Notes under the pieces: generated by a model
What the model was told of the DNA's origin: nothing
Database searches by the model: none
The model's input: the letters and a program-made list of their open reading frames with translations, nothing else
Part shown: piece after piece, positions 45,036-57,800 of the stretch
Numbering within the stretch: position 1 is the stretch's first letter
Layout: every line of letters begins with the position of its first letter
Origin: Pseudovirgaria hyperparasitica
Taxonomy: Eukaryota; Ascomycota; Dothideomycetes; Acrospermales; Acrospermaceae
Assembly: GCF_010093815.1 (NCBI RefSeq)
Contig: NW_022985561.1
Location: 4,045-68,044, forward strand
Direction: 5' to 3'
Length of the DNA: 64,000 bases
Position numbers and translations under genes: made by a program

Positions 45036-48000
45036 ATGCCCATCAATGTGAGGCCCTACTTTTCTCAGCCTACTTGCTCTAGCTAACCCATCATAGCGCA
45101 CATCTCGCTTTGGCGAGATTGGTAGTGGTGCCTCACAACTCACCAGCGAAGACTTTCCTTCTCTCGGACTGGCAAAACCTTCCACATCGAGGCCTTGGGG
45201 TCCAAATATATGGGGGCCCGGAAATATTGGTTTGAGCTCGACCACAAATCAGCGGAACGATGCGAGACCACGAGGTACTGTTCTCCTACTGATGGTTGCG
45301 TTCTCTTTACTGACCACTGACCTCTAGAAGACGGATTCTATGCTCCCTACAAACCGTCGAACGAGAACGAAGAGAAAAAGGGCTCTGGGTCTTTGCTTGA
45401 ATCTTCCGAATCTGACGCCTGGGGCATGTCAAGAGTATGGGGTCCTAAAGAGTCAAAAAATCCAAATCTCCCTCACGGCCGCAGCGCAGGTATCTCGCCC
45501 TCTCGCCCGCTCACAACGCATGCGTCGCAAGCGTCGCAGTCTTACGTGGACATATCCCAGACAGCAGGATCCCAGATGTTCTCTTCTGCGCGTCAAAACT
45601 CCAATAACCTTTCATCCAGCAACGCGGTACAAGCTCAGCTCAACCCTACATCGAGTGCATTTCCCTTTGGCCGTCAGACCGACTCTAGTCAGAATGGCCA
45701 CAGATCCTACCCCCGTTATACTGAACAAGACGGTCACAATCAAAGAGCTGTAGATTCATCGAGCGGACCCTGGGCCGAAGGTCCGACAATGCATTCTCCC
45801 ACGGAAGAGAGAAGAAATGTAGCAAACGTGGACTATCATCCCACGCATAGCAACGCTCCGTCACGGAGTGGTAGCCTGCCACCATCTCGTCATGGGAATG
45901 GTGCAGATACTATGCATTTCATGAGACATTCCGAGACGTACCCCTTACCACAGCAGCAACCGCTACCACCATCATCTCGTGCCCAGCATGCTACCTTTCC
46001 GCAGTCCAAGCAAACGGATAAGCGCAGTGGATCAATCCAGAGTGAAGCTGCTTTGATCAATCTCAGACATATTAGTATTGACGATGACGGGTCGGAATCT
46101 ACATTGGGACTGTCAGGCCATCGCGCCTCAGTGAGCGTCAGTGGCATTTCAACAGCTTATGACAAGTCCAATACTCGTGATCCTGGAAGCATCTACAACC
46201 ACGGGTACATCTTCGACACTTCGGAACGTGACCCTAGAGGCAACGAACACCATACTGCGACTCGTTCTGATTCACTGTCTATGAATGGCAACGGAACTAT
46301 GACTCCAGAAGGATTCCCAAACGGCCAGCACAATGACCCCTCAACGCAGCTGCGCAACTGGAATTTGAACAATGGTCGCGGAGCTAATACCCCTGGTAAT
46401 AGTGGTATAGGAGATTTCCGTCCCAGTCCATATGGCTCTACGCCTCACTACTCTACTGGCGCGACTCCACCAGCGTTCGATCACTTGTATCCCTCTAGAG
46501 GGGAGCCAGCGAGCAGACTGCCCGGAAGACATTCAAATAGTTTCAATACATCGATGTTGGATCAAAGGCTCCGCAACATCCAGCAACAACAGGATCCACG
46601 GTTCACACCCGGAAACTACAGCCAACCCATGCTTGGACACGCTGCTCAGTACCGTACACAGTATTCATATCCTTATCAGGTACCACCCACTATGATGGTA
46701 CCACCGAATATGCAGATTGCCGGTATGATACCAGGCATGGAGCCTCCCCGAGGTCCTCGAGAGCTACCGGCGGATAGTGGTCGAAGTAAGATACTGGAAG
46801 AGTTCCGAATGAATAACAAGTCCAATCGGCGTTTCGAGCTGAAAGATATTTTCTCTCACATTGTTGAGTTTAGCGGAGACCAACACGGCTCTCGATTCAT
46901 TCAGCAAAAGCTTGAATCAGCGAATAGCGATGAGAAGGAACGAGTGTTCAAGGAACTCCTCGGAAATTCTTTGCAATTGATGCAAGACGTTTTCGGAAAC
47001 TACGTCATCCAGAAATTCTTCGAGCACGGAGATCAGACCCAGAAAAAGCAACTAGCTAACAAGATGAAAGGCCATATGATGACACTCTCTACGCAGATGT
47101 ATGGCTGTCGTGTTGTTCAAAAGGCTCTAGAGCATATCTTGACTGATCAACAAGCGTCTCTAATCAAAGAGCTCGAAGGCAATGTCATCAAGTGTGTCAA
47201 GGACCAAAACGGTAATCATGTCATTCAGAAAGCCATTGAACGGATCCCGACTGAGCATATACAATTCATCATCAATAGTTTCACCAACCTCGTCGGAACA
47301 TTAGCCATACACCCTTACGGCTGTCGTGTTATACAGCGCATGCTGGAACATTGCGAGGAGCCTGCCAAGTCATCGATCCTCCAAGAGCTTCATGCACAGG
47401 GTACAATCCTGATGTCTGACCAATATGGCAATTACGTGACGCAGCATATCATTGAACATGGTGGGGATCAAGACAAAGAAAGGGTTCTGAACATGATCAA
47501 TGCTCAGCTCATCATGTATTCCAAACACAAGTTTGCGAGCAATGTGGTCGAGAAGGCGCTAGTCCATGGGACGGACCAACACCGCCGTGCTATCATGGAG
47601 AAGCTCTCTGAGAGGAATGAGCGTGGTGAAAGCCAACTACCTGGACTGATCAAGGACCCATACGGCAACTACGTGATACGTATGTATAACGGCACTAGGC
47701 ACTTGAGCTCGATACTGACTACTGGACAGAGAAAGTTCTCGGTACTTTGAACCTTAAAGACTACGCAGACTTCCTTGTTATCTTGACACCTGAAATGGAT
47801 AGAGCCAAGAAGGTTATGGCTGGGAAACACGTGCAAGCTGTAAGAGTACATCGCAGGCACATCATAGCCAAACGTTAACACCAGAGCAGGTTGAGAAAAT
47901 GATGCACAGACTGGACGACAGGTCCCAAAGCCCATCAGCCACCACCCCTCCGCCCCTCGTGGTTGACCCACAAAGCCCGATGAGCAATTCTGTACCAAGC

Positions 48001-48105
48001 ACAAGCAACAACAGCACTGCAGGTGACAACCATGATACTGTACAAAACTCAGCACCAAAACCATTTAAATCTTCTCCGAAGGTGGACTTCCGCAATGGAG
48101 CTTAA
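45036..48105 (+). CDS. PUF3: Pumilio-family RNA-binding protein, Puf3-like
   Basis: Five exons: 45036-45047, 45097-45274, 45328-47679, 47730-47839, 47890-48105. Introns of 49-53 bp, all GT-AG; total 955 residues. The first exon codes for only four residues (MPIN). About 570 residues of low-complexity Ser/Asn/Pro/Gln sequence precede a C-terminal Pumilio domain of eight repeats (about residues 570-900). The recognition helices read SRFIQQ, NYVIQ, CRVVQ, NHVIQ, CRVIQ, NYVTQ, SNVVE and NYVIQ. That is the code for the 8-nt UGUA-type element bound by Puf3/Pumilio 1. It would bind 3' UTRs of nuclear mRNAs for mitochondrial proteins and control their decay and localisation. The eighth repeat is completed across the intron at 47680-47729. 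A polar tail follows the domain. Confidence 0.9.
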
Positions 48106-49032
48106 TACATACATCATCTTGGATTATCTGACGGATCTCCAGCCCTAATACGATAATCCTAAAAGTTTCTTTACAAATTCTGTTTCGGCGAATATCTATG
48201 GCGACGGTCTCGGTAAAGACACAAAAGTTTAGCACTTAGTATACGACCGACGACGACCATTCCTTACACGAATCGATTTGACATATTTATGCATTGGCGT
48301 GTGCGGCTTGAGTTTCGAGCACGCCCGAGTGCCCGGGATACCATTTACTTGTTCCATATTGCTTTCCAATCCCCCTCAGCTTACACATGGAGGATTTCGT
48401 GGATCGACGAAGCTCATCCATATCTAGGGAATATTTCGGCGTCTCATGTGTGTATCGACTCGTGCTCTACCTCGGCACGGTCAATTTCCTGTATTATTGC
48501 CCACTGTAGGGGACTCAGATTGATGGGCATGGTATTTGGCGGCTTTATGAGAATGGAGTAACATCCAATTGCGGAGTCCAGCATGGCATATCGCGTCACT
48601 TTACCTTGAGTGTCAAGATAATGTTTTCTGGCGTAGCGCGTGTCTGCGCACACCCTTGGTGGAATCGCCTGTCTATAGCAGATAACTGCAGATACATGAG
48701 TAAAATCATTGCAGCTTCATACAATGGTACTATGTTCGTCTCTCTAGCCGTTGAAGAATAAGGTGGCAACCTGGTGATACAATATGCGGCCCGTGCGTCG
48801 TGCTATGTGCGGCCTAGTATGCACGAATCCGACATTCACTCGTGATGTAAAAGTCAATTTTAGCATTTCACGTATCAACAACTTGGACAGCACTTAGAAT
48901 TCGCAAATACTCAAGTCCACTCAAGAGGCAGCAGCTACTTTCCGGAGATACCCAGCAAGGCTTCAAGTTTGTCCGTACGCGTCAAACCCCTACATCCACG
49001 AGGATCACGGTTGCACACGAAGAGGAATTAAA
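48106..49032. other. Intergenic between PUF3 and CDC123
   Basis: Contains the 3' region of the Pumilio gene and the promoter of CDC123. No gene, RNA or repeat recognised. Confidence 0.5.
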
Positions 49033-50355
49033 ATGTCTACTTCGGACAGCGCAACACTCACAAAGCTTCCCTTTCCGCCCATCACGAAGTCACATATCAT
49101 GAACTGCTCGTTTCACTCATGGTACCCCAGGTGAGCACTAAACATTGCCCCGCCATTATCCAAGTATCCAAGTTCTAACATAGACATTAGATATCGTTCA
49201 GTCACGCCCAAAACGCGTCTGATCGCGCTCCCACGCACTTTCATCGACTATCTCCGTGCCGATGGTATTTTCTTACCACCTGACGAATCCTCTCAGCAGC
49301 GAAATGCGTGGTCTGACACAGACAGCGGGATCTTTTCGTCTGCAGAGAATGACGACGCGCAAACTGACGATGCCGCCGATGATGACGACCCATCAGTAGA
49401 ATGGCCCCAGGTCCATGACGCCATCCGAAGTACTCTGCAAGAGTTTGCAGGGAAGGGTGTGATGCCGAAGCTCAACTGGTCTGCGCCCAAGGATGCGACA
49501 TGGATTGCCGCAGACAATAGCATGAAGTGCACGACACCGAATGACGTCTATCTGCTGCTAAAGAGTAGTGATTTTGTAACGCATGATCTAGAGAATGTTT
49601 TTGATGACACTGATCCTGCTTCACCACCTACAGGCCATGAGACCACGGAGGACTTCACTTACGATACCATTCCTTACCACCTTATACTCCGCAAGTACTT
49701 TCTGATCAACCCATCGCTTGAGTTCCGCTGTTTTGTACGCCGCCGCACGTTACTTTGTATGTGCCAGCGTGACCTCAACCACTTCGAACACCTCTTTCCC
49801 GACGTGCCAGCATTCACAGAAATTATTCAGAAGTTCTTCGACACAAAGCTACGCGATTCATTTCCAGACGAGAATTTCGTTTTTGACGTGTATGTGCCCC
49901 CACCAAAGGACCGCGTATGGCTGATCGACGTGAATCCGTGGGCGCCCCGGACAGATCCATTGTTATTCAGCTGGCTAGAGATCCTGACTATGCCGCAGCC
50001 GGAGGTAGAGCAGACAATATGGCTAAGTATTGGTCACGCGACTGCATCAATGGCAGGAACTTCCATCAATTCCAGAGGCACGCCAATCGAGCCCGGATCT
50101 GACGTCTCCTCTGACGAAGAGGACATTTTCACACCTGAACTTCGCCTCGTGCATAAAGACGACCCGGAAGCCTACGCCTTCTCCTCACCACAGTATAGCG
50201 CGCATAAATTGCCTCGTGATGTGGTCGATGCAGCGGCAACGGCACAGAGCGATGGTGGTGGATTGCGTGAGTTTGCTGCGCAGTGGAAGGATGCGCTGGA
50301 GCGAAAGCAGCGCGAGGAGGCACTGGGCGTCGAGAGCAGCGACGACGAGGTGTAG
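49033..50355 (+). CDS. CDC123: Cdc123/D123 family, eIF2 assembly factor
   Basis: Two exons (49033-49130 and 49191-50355) with a 60-bp intron give 420 residues, normal for fungi. The N-terminus contains NCSFHSWYPRYRSVTPKTRL, split by the intron at SWYPR. Then come an acidic insert (DDDDPSVEWP) and PKLNWSAPKDATWI. The conserved C-terminal half has EFRCFVRRRTLLCMCQRD and RVWLIDVNPWAPRTDPLLF, the ATP-grasp-like metal/ATP site with the DxN motif. Cdc123 binds eIF2gamma in the cytosol and helps assemble the eIF2 trimer, so it is needed for translation initiation and cell-cycle start. The tail after residue 330 is acidic and variable. Both key motifs are intact. Confidence 0.93.
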
Positions 50356-51589
50356 GCTGACTGTATGATGTACCTAGTATTTGGGTAGCTCGTTTTATCG
50401 AAAGCTGCACTGACCTTTGCACTGGAGTGCTTATTGTGCGAGTGTGCTGATGAAGGTGAGGATACGTATACGTATCCTTTAAGAACTTGCGAATAGGTGG
50501 ATCGAAGACATGCCTACTTCGACAAGTGTGAAGGCACATCCATCGTGATGGAATAACGAGTGTACCATCGTGCCATCTTCAAGTCCCCATTTCCCTTACA
50601 GCCCTATTCGCAAGGATTCACGATGGTCAAGCGTTTTATATGGAACTCCCGTGTTGTGAACCAATGGATTAAGCCGCGATTTAGGAGCGCAAAATTGCAG
50701 AACTCTGTCTAGTGGAGTCTGCCTGGGTTCTTCTCAATGCCGACTTCGTTCCCACTCGATGAGAAACATATCACCAAAGCTTCAAGGTCTGGTTGAAAAG
50801 CTGAATCTGTATCTAAACTACGCCGTCATATGGGTCCTGCCGTCAACAAGCTCTTTTAGACGTTGCATATCATAGTCACCGCGATATGGGACAGAACCTC
50901 TAGTTTTATATGTTATCACCACCGCACCAGAAAGTTCCATCACATGGCCTAAGATTCTATGTCCGAAGTTCATCTCCCTATTTTGCATGCATGTATAGAG
51001 CCGTACGCGTCATACGAGCGGTTTCGTTGTCTCTCTGTACGGAGAACGACATTACACTACGCCGCATATACCACAAAGCATGGCTGGAAAGTAACACTAC
51101 GTACTTTTTGACCTACTTCCTTATTCCAACTCTCATGCTTCCATAGTAACGACCCACACCAAAGTTGGAGACTTCTGCTGAGTCATCAGAGCCCCTTTTC
51201 TTTCGACGCTTCCCGGTACGTAAACACGCAAACAAGTGTGTATAGGACGCATTCATATCAATATGACGGCCCGCGTGCCTTTAATTCTGAGAAAACTGTT
51301 GGATAAAGGTTTAATTTCTCGAGATCGCCTCTAGACGGCTCAATACAGCTTTCTGGGTCGCGTTTTTTAACGTCTGGTTCCCTAGCTACGCTCGGAAGCA
51401 TGGGTTCGGAAGCGTGCGGTTGAGAAGCACAGATTCTTATAAGTACAGACGCAATCCTGCCATTCTTTGATCTCGTCGCGGTTCTCACAATATCACTACC
51501 ACACAATTTTGAAACTTGTTCGCACAAACACACTTTTTCCAACATCTCTTCCGTTGGTAGAATATCAATAACCAACACAAAACAACACT
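50356..51589. other. Intergenic, no gene recognised
   Basis: 3' region of CDC123 and upstream region of the proline-rich gene. Only short unsupported frames. Confidence 0.5.
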
Positions 51590-52222
51590 ATGCGACGCTC
51601 ACTAAGCATCCGGTCATCTGCCTTTGCCAGAGCAGCGTCTACTCCCAGGCCCTCCACGCCGCCACCCCTACCAGACCGCATCCAGCCTACACGGAAGTCA
51701 TGCTTGAACTCTGCGCTACGTAATCTGACGATCAGTCCTCCCAAGAACGCCGAAAACAAACCTCCAAACACAACCGCAAATCCAAACGCCTCAACTCTCG
51801 ACTCCCCCAGACAAGCACCTGCCATCTCATTCTCGGACAGCGGGAAGGCACGGGCACGCCACACCAAAACAACACTCAAACAGCCCACAACAGCACTTCC
51901 CGTGCCTCGCCCCCGATTTCCCCTGTCCCCAACACCGTCACTCCATGAAGATTTGCAGGACGTGCGGCCTATGTCTCCAGCGCCTCCTCCCTACGCCAGC
52001 ATCCTTCCCCGCCAGAGCACTAGTCGGGCTGCCTATACGCCGGACCAGGACTCGGATGAAGACACGGACGAGAGGATACTGCAGTGGCGAGGCGGGCTGC
52101 TAAGACGAGCACGTGCTTCGTCGTCGTCGTCATCGTCACCGAAAATTCAAGCCCCCTGGCGGCGACAGGGCCCGTTGCGGGTGGTGAATGCGGATCCGGG
52201 GAGCAGCGAGAGTGGAGATTGA
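51590..52222 (+). CDS. Hypothetical proline/serine-rich protein
   Basis: Single exon, 210 residues, starting MRRSLSIRSSAFARAAS. It is disordered in character: Pro, Ser and Thr-rich throughout, with PSTPPPLPDR, a SPAPPPYASILPR stretch, an acidic DQDSDEDTDE segment, ILQWRGGLLRRAR and a seven-serine run. There are no membrane segments or known domains. The PPPY motif and the basic/acidic patches suggest an interaction scaffold, but this is guesswork. The A-rich stretch before the ATG (AACACAAAACAACACT) is a typical fungal start context, which supports expression. No homolog was recognised. Confidence 0.55.
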   Translation: MRRSLSIRSSAFARAASTPRPSTPPPLPDRIQPTRKSCLNSALRNLTISPPKNAENKPPNTTANPNASTLDSPRQAPAISFSDSGKARARHTKTTLKQPTTALPVPRPRFPLSPTPSLHEDLQDVRPMSPAPPPYASILPRQSTSRAAYTPDQDSDEDTDERILQWRGGLLRRARASSSSSSSPKIQAPWRRQGPLRVVNADPGSSESGD

Positions 52223-52413
52223 GAGCGAGCATGAGCGGCGCGAAGGCAGTGTGCATCTATCTGAGCTCGGAAATCATTGACATGGAAACTGAGTAGAGCA
52301 GAGAGGAGGGGCGCCTGTGGTGCGTATTGCAAACTCCTAACATCTTCCTGTGTGTTCTTTCTGACCGTCATCTAAGCAGGTTTTGCCCCTTCCATACACG
52401 AACCACACATACA

Positions 52414-52505
<92 letters not shown>

Positions 52506-53823
52506 AAGATACTCCCTTATACCACGAACCGATACACGACCAAAGCATCCCGCCAATCCCACCTTCGACTCACCTACTACAACAATCATCAAGGGAAGAT
52601 ATCACATCACTGAATCACGGCACGACAGTCAGTCAGACTAGCAAACTGTCTGCCGACGACAAAGCACTCCCTACACAATATTCCTCATCCACTCTTCCTT
52701 TCACTGGTCGTTATGTTGAAGACACCTCATTTGGGGGGGGGAACTGCATGGCGTCAAGAGATAGATGGAGCCATGATGAGATGGCGAAACAATTAAGCGG
52801 GTCGGTCGAGTGCAGGCAGTCAGCACGAAATCACTTGTATCAACAGTTGCCCCTATACACACACACGCACACATACAGACATTGTCCATAGTCTTCATGT
52901 TTCCCAACCAATGTAATACCCCCATAATACTATACCCACAATCAATATTATCGCAAGCCCAAATGTCCAGAATCAAGCTCAAACTACATGCTCGTCTTGA
53001 TCCGTGACCCTTTAGATGAGATATTCGCATATGTATATATATATAGTCATATCGGACGACTTCATGCATGTCGATAAAGTAGTTTCAAGTTATTTTGTGA
53101 CTACAGGTTAAAATTCTTTCTTACAAGTTCACGATTGACAAGATGTACAATTTTTGCAGTACTGCAAATACTTGGAAACAAAGGGCACTTAACCCAACTT
53201 CGTGGTGAGTAGCAATATATAGCGGCCCTTGCATGTATGCATTTATGCAAGCATAGAAACGCGTACCTAAGCTATGACTACCAATCCAACATTCATCACA
53301 CAGCAGGTATATATTCACCTTATTTCAAATTGTCCTCTCAGCTAGTTACATCTTGGCTACGTAGCCTTTTCCATTCCACCCATACCCGGTTCACATCGAG
53401 TCCAAAAGTAAGGGTAGCATGTGAAATCAACGCCCTACCCTCATAAAGCCAATTTAGATGACATAATAGGTATATGAAGCGGATGAAAAGAATAAACCAG
53501 CTCATAAAGATCTACAGGGAAGAGTCCCGTTCTCCATGTACAATGTGCCCATCCATAATCGTATAAGAGCCAACATATGAGCACAAAGGTCCATCGAATG
53601 CAGTCTTTCCGGGTATATGCATGCATGATACAAAGCAAGAGACGTCGCTATTCGGAAAAAAAAAATTCAAGGTATAAAGACGACGGTTTGAAAAAAGGCT
53701 CGTTCGGTCATCGCTATTGTCACATTCCTTCCTGAGTCGCAGATGCATCGCGTATTTATCGTTGAGCTGTACAAAAGGTGTGAATAATGTGCAGAAAGAT
53801 TTCTGTAATTTCGAGTGGTTCGT
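52223..53823. other. Intergenic with microsatellites
   Basis: Convergent region between the proline-rich gene and GLT1. It contains the GA tract listed separately, a short G9 run near 52733 and a TA-rich stretch near 53030-53045. No gene recognised. Confidence 0.5.
52418..52507. repeat. (GA)n microsatellite, about 90 bp
   Basis: Nearly uninterrupted GA dinucleotides with two AA interruptions. The open frames across it (Glu-Arg or Leu-Ser runs) are artefacts. Confidence 0.97.
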
Positions 53824-54845
53824 TTAGGCGGCAGCTGTAATAAGCTCTTTGGGTGCTCCCTCAGCCTTCTTCAGAAGCTCGTACGGTGGGCGCTTCACGA
53901 CACCGCCGGTCACAGGGAGTTGAGTTCCAACGCCGGTAAGGTACGTATCTACGTCTCGAGCGGCCATGCGACCTTCGTTGATGCCCCTGTGGAGTTTAGT
54001 GGGTGACATGAGAACAGAATCGAATTATAACATACCAGACAATCAGTGATTGACCTCGTCGGCAATCACCAGCGGCAAAGACACCCGGTAGGTTGGTGTT
54101 GTATTTTCCCTGGGGTGTCTTGACATTCTTGCGCGCATCTTTTTCGATTTTTTCTCCTAAGATACGGTCCTCCGGGCCCAAGAAACCCATGGATAGGAGT
54201 ACAAGCTCAGCAGGGAAGAACTCTTCGCTTCCCTCTTTGTGTTTCATGTCCCAGCCACCAGACGAGTTCTTAGTCCACTCAACACGAATGGTGTTGATAC
54301 CCTTGACTTTGCCAGAGCCGTCATCGACGAACTCCTTGGACATGACGCAGTATTCGCGTGGATCCTTGCCCATGTGGGTCTTGACTTCTGTGTGGCCGTA
54401 GTCGACACGGTAGATACGTGGCCATTGCGGCCATGGGTTGTCGCGAGCACGTTCGTTTGGAGGCTGCGGAAGTAGCTCAAAATTGGTGACTGACTTAGCA
54501 CCGTGTCGAACAGATGTACCAATACAGTCATTACCGGTATCACCACCACCGATAACAACAACGTGCTTGTCCTTGGCGGAGATGTACTCTCCATCGGCCA
54601 GCTCAGAGTCGAGGAGAGACTTGGTGTTTTTGTGAAGGAACTGCATGGCATAGTGGATGCCCTCAAGGTTTCGGTTTGGAATTGGGAGATCGCGGGCAAC
54701 AGTCGCGCCAGTTGCAATGACGACTGCATCATTCTCCTCGCGCAACGAGTCAAGAGTGATATCTCCCTCACCTACAAAGACTCCAGTGACGAAAGTTACG
54801 CCTTCGTCGGCTAAGAAATCTACGCGGCGCTGCACAACCTTCTTG

Positions 54846-54877
<32 letters not shown>

Positions 54878-57800
54878 TAGGCCACCAACGCGGTCAGACC
54901 GCTCGTAAACGGTGACCAAATGGCCAGCTTTGTTGAGCTGGTCAGCGCAGGCAAGACCGGCAGGACCGGAGCCAATAATTGCGACTTTCTGACCACTGCG
55001 GTATTTGGGGGGTGTAGGTACCATCCATCCCATTTCGAAACCTCGGTCGATGATGGCGCATTCGATAGACTTGATGCCGACTGGATCTTCGTTGATGCCA
55101 AGAACGCAAGCACCCTCGCAAGGAGCTGGACAAACACGACCAGTAAATTCCGGAAAGTTATTTGTCATAAGCAAACGATTGAGAGCATCCCTCCATTGGT
55201 TTTGGAACACTAATTCGTTCCATTTCGGAATGATGTTGCTAATGGGACAGCCGGAGTCAGACTGGCAGAACGGGACGCCACAGTCCATGCATCGGGCAGT
55301 CTGGTACTTGAGCTCATCCATATTTAGACGGCTTGAAAGCTCCTGCCAGTCGCGTGTCCGAGTCTTCGGGTTACGGTACTTCTCAGAGCGGCGGTGGTAT
55401 TTCATAAAGCCACGCGTCTTGTCCAAGACGAGGGCCGATCGCTTCTTCTCCGCCTTGGCATCCCCAACGCTCTCTTCAATGTCCAAGAGGTCATTCTTCT
55501 TCTTCTCTTTTTCTTGAGCGGCGTGTTCCTTGTCACGAGATTCTTGATGAATCTCACGTACCTTGTTACCAGGTAAGATTGGCAAAGGATAAGCGGCCTT
55601 TCTTGCCTCTTCAGCCTTCTTAGCCTCCTCTTCCATGACACGCTTGTAGTCGGTAGGCAACACCTTAACAAAGCGAGGTAGGGCTCTTGTGAAGTCAAGA
55701 AGGATGCGTGCAGCAAGCTCAGATCCAGTGTAGTGATGGTGATCCTCGACCAGACCACGCAGAAATGCAATCTCCGTTGGATCCTCCAGACTTGAAAGCT
55801 CAACCATCTCCTGATTGACTTTGCCCTCGAAGTCGTGGTGCATGTCGAGAACATAGGCGATACCACCCGACATACCAGCAGCAAAGTTGCGTCCGGTAGA
55901 GCCAAGGACAAGTACGCGACCGCCGGTCATGTACTCGCAACCGTGATCACCAACTCCTTCAACGACCGCTGTCACGCCAGAGTTGCGCACGGCGAAACGC
56001 TCAGCCGCGACTCCGCGGAAGAAACACGTTCCGCTGGTCGCGCCGTATAGACACACGTTTCCGATGAGTACATTCTCCTCAGCCTTGTACACAGCAGATC
56101 TGGGTGGGTAAACAATGAGCCTACCACCGGACAGGCCTTTGCCAACGTAGTCATTGGCGTCACCCTCTAGCTCTAGAGTCACACCAGGTGCCAAGTACGC
56201 ACCGAACGACTGGCCGGCCGAGCCCCTGATGTTTGCATGAATAGTATCCTGCGGTAGACCAGCTTCACCATAGCGTCTGCTAATCTGGTAAGATAGAGTC
56301 GCCCCCAGGGCGCGGTCGGTGTTGACGACGTCACATTCGATGCGGACTGGTAAACCTTTCTCAAGTGCGAGCTCGGACTCGGCAATCAACTTGTTATCGA
56401 GGCGGATGTGTAGCTTGTGGTCCTGCTTGCGAACGTTGTACGTGGCAACACCTGGTCGGAGAGTGTGTGCAGGAGTGAGGATGAGAGAGAGATCAATGTT
56501 CTCGGTCTTGGCTGTGCGAAGGTCATCTCTGACGCGTAGCACGTCGCAGCGACCAACCATCTCGTTGACGGTGCGAAAGCCAAGCTTAGCCATGATAGCT
56601 CGGAGTTCATTGGCAACGTAGTAGAAGAAGTTGATGACATGCTCCGGGGTACCAGTGAACTTCTTGCGCAGTTCAGGATCCTGAGTAGCAATACCAACGG
56701 GGCATGTGTTCAAATGGCTGTACTGTGTCAGTATTTATCAATGTGCACGCTCGTATACGAATCTTACCATTTACGCATCATGATACAGCCCATAGCGATC
56801 AATGGTGTAGTGGCAAAGCCCCATTCCTCGGCACCAAGCAGGCAGGCAAGAGCAACGTCACGACCGGTGCGGAGCTGGCCGTCTGTCTGAACAATAACAC
56901 GACCACGCAGATCGTTCAGCACAAGAGTTTGATGAGTTTCCGCAAGACCAAGCTCCCAAGGTAGACCGGCATACTTGATACCTGTCCATCTCGAAGCGCC
57001 GGTACCACCATCGTGACCAGAAATGAGAATGTGGTCGGCCTTGGCCTTGGCAACACCCGATGCGACAATACCAACACCAGTCTCGGACACAAGCTTGACA
57101 GACACACGAGACCGGGGATTAGAGCACTTTAGGTCATAGATAAGCTGCTTCAGATCTTCAATCGAGTAGATGTCGTGATGTGGTGGCGGTGAGATCAGAC
57201 CCACGCCAGGAGTGGAGTGACGCGTCTTCGCAATGGGACCGGAAACCTTATGGCCAGGAAGCTCACCACCCTCACCCGGTTTAGCGCCCTGTGCCATCTT
57301 GATTTGAAGTTCATCAGCATCGGCAAGATAGTTACTGGTAACACCGAAACGACCAGACGCGATCTGCTTGATGGCCGAACGCATCGTGTCGCCATTCTCC
57401 ATCCGCAAGCTACGTTCCGCGTCTTCACCACCCTCGCCGGTGTTGGATTTGCCTCCGAGACGGTTCATAGCCACAGCTAAGGTCGAATGGGACTCCATGG
57501 AGATTGAGCCGTATGACATGGCACCAGTGACGAACCGGCGAACAATTTCAGTCCAGGGTTCGACTTGCTCGATAGGTACAGCGGCACGATCTTCAAAGTC
57601 AAAGTCGAGAAGACCGCGAAGCGTACAGTCTTTGATTCGCTCGTACTCAGCGATCGAGTATGCCTCATATGACTTGTCGTTCTTGGAGCGTACGGCATCC
57701 TGTATGTTTGCAATGGCAGTTGGGTCGTTGACGTGAGGTTCACCGCCGTCTCTCCAGTGGTACTCGCCAGTCTCGGCCAGGCCCGGAATCTCAACGATAG

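Noticed and set aside
52327-52641. Glu-Arg and Leu-Ser repeat frames
   Set aside because: Translations of the (GA)n microsatellite.
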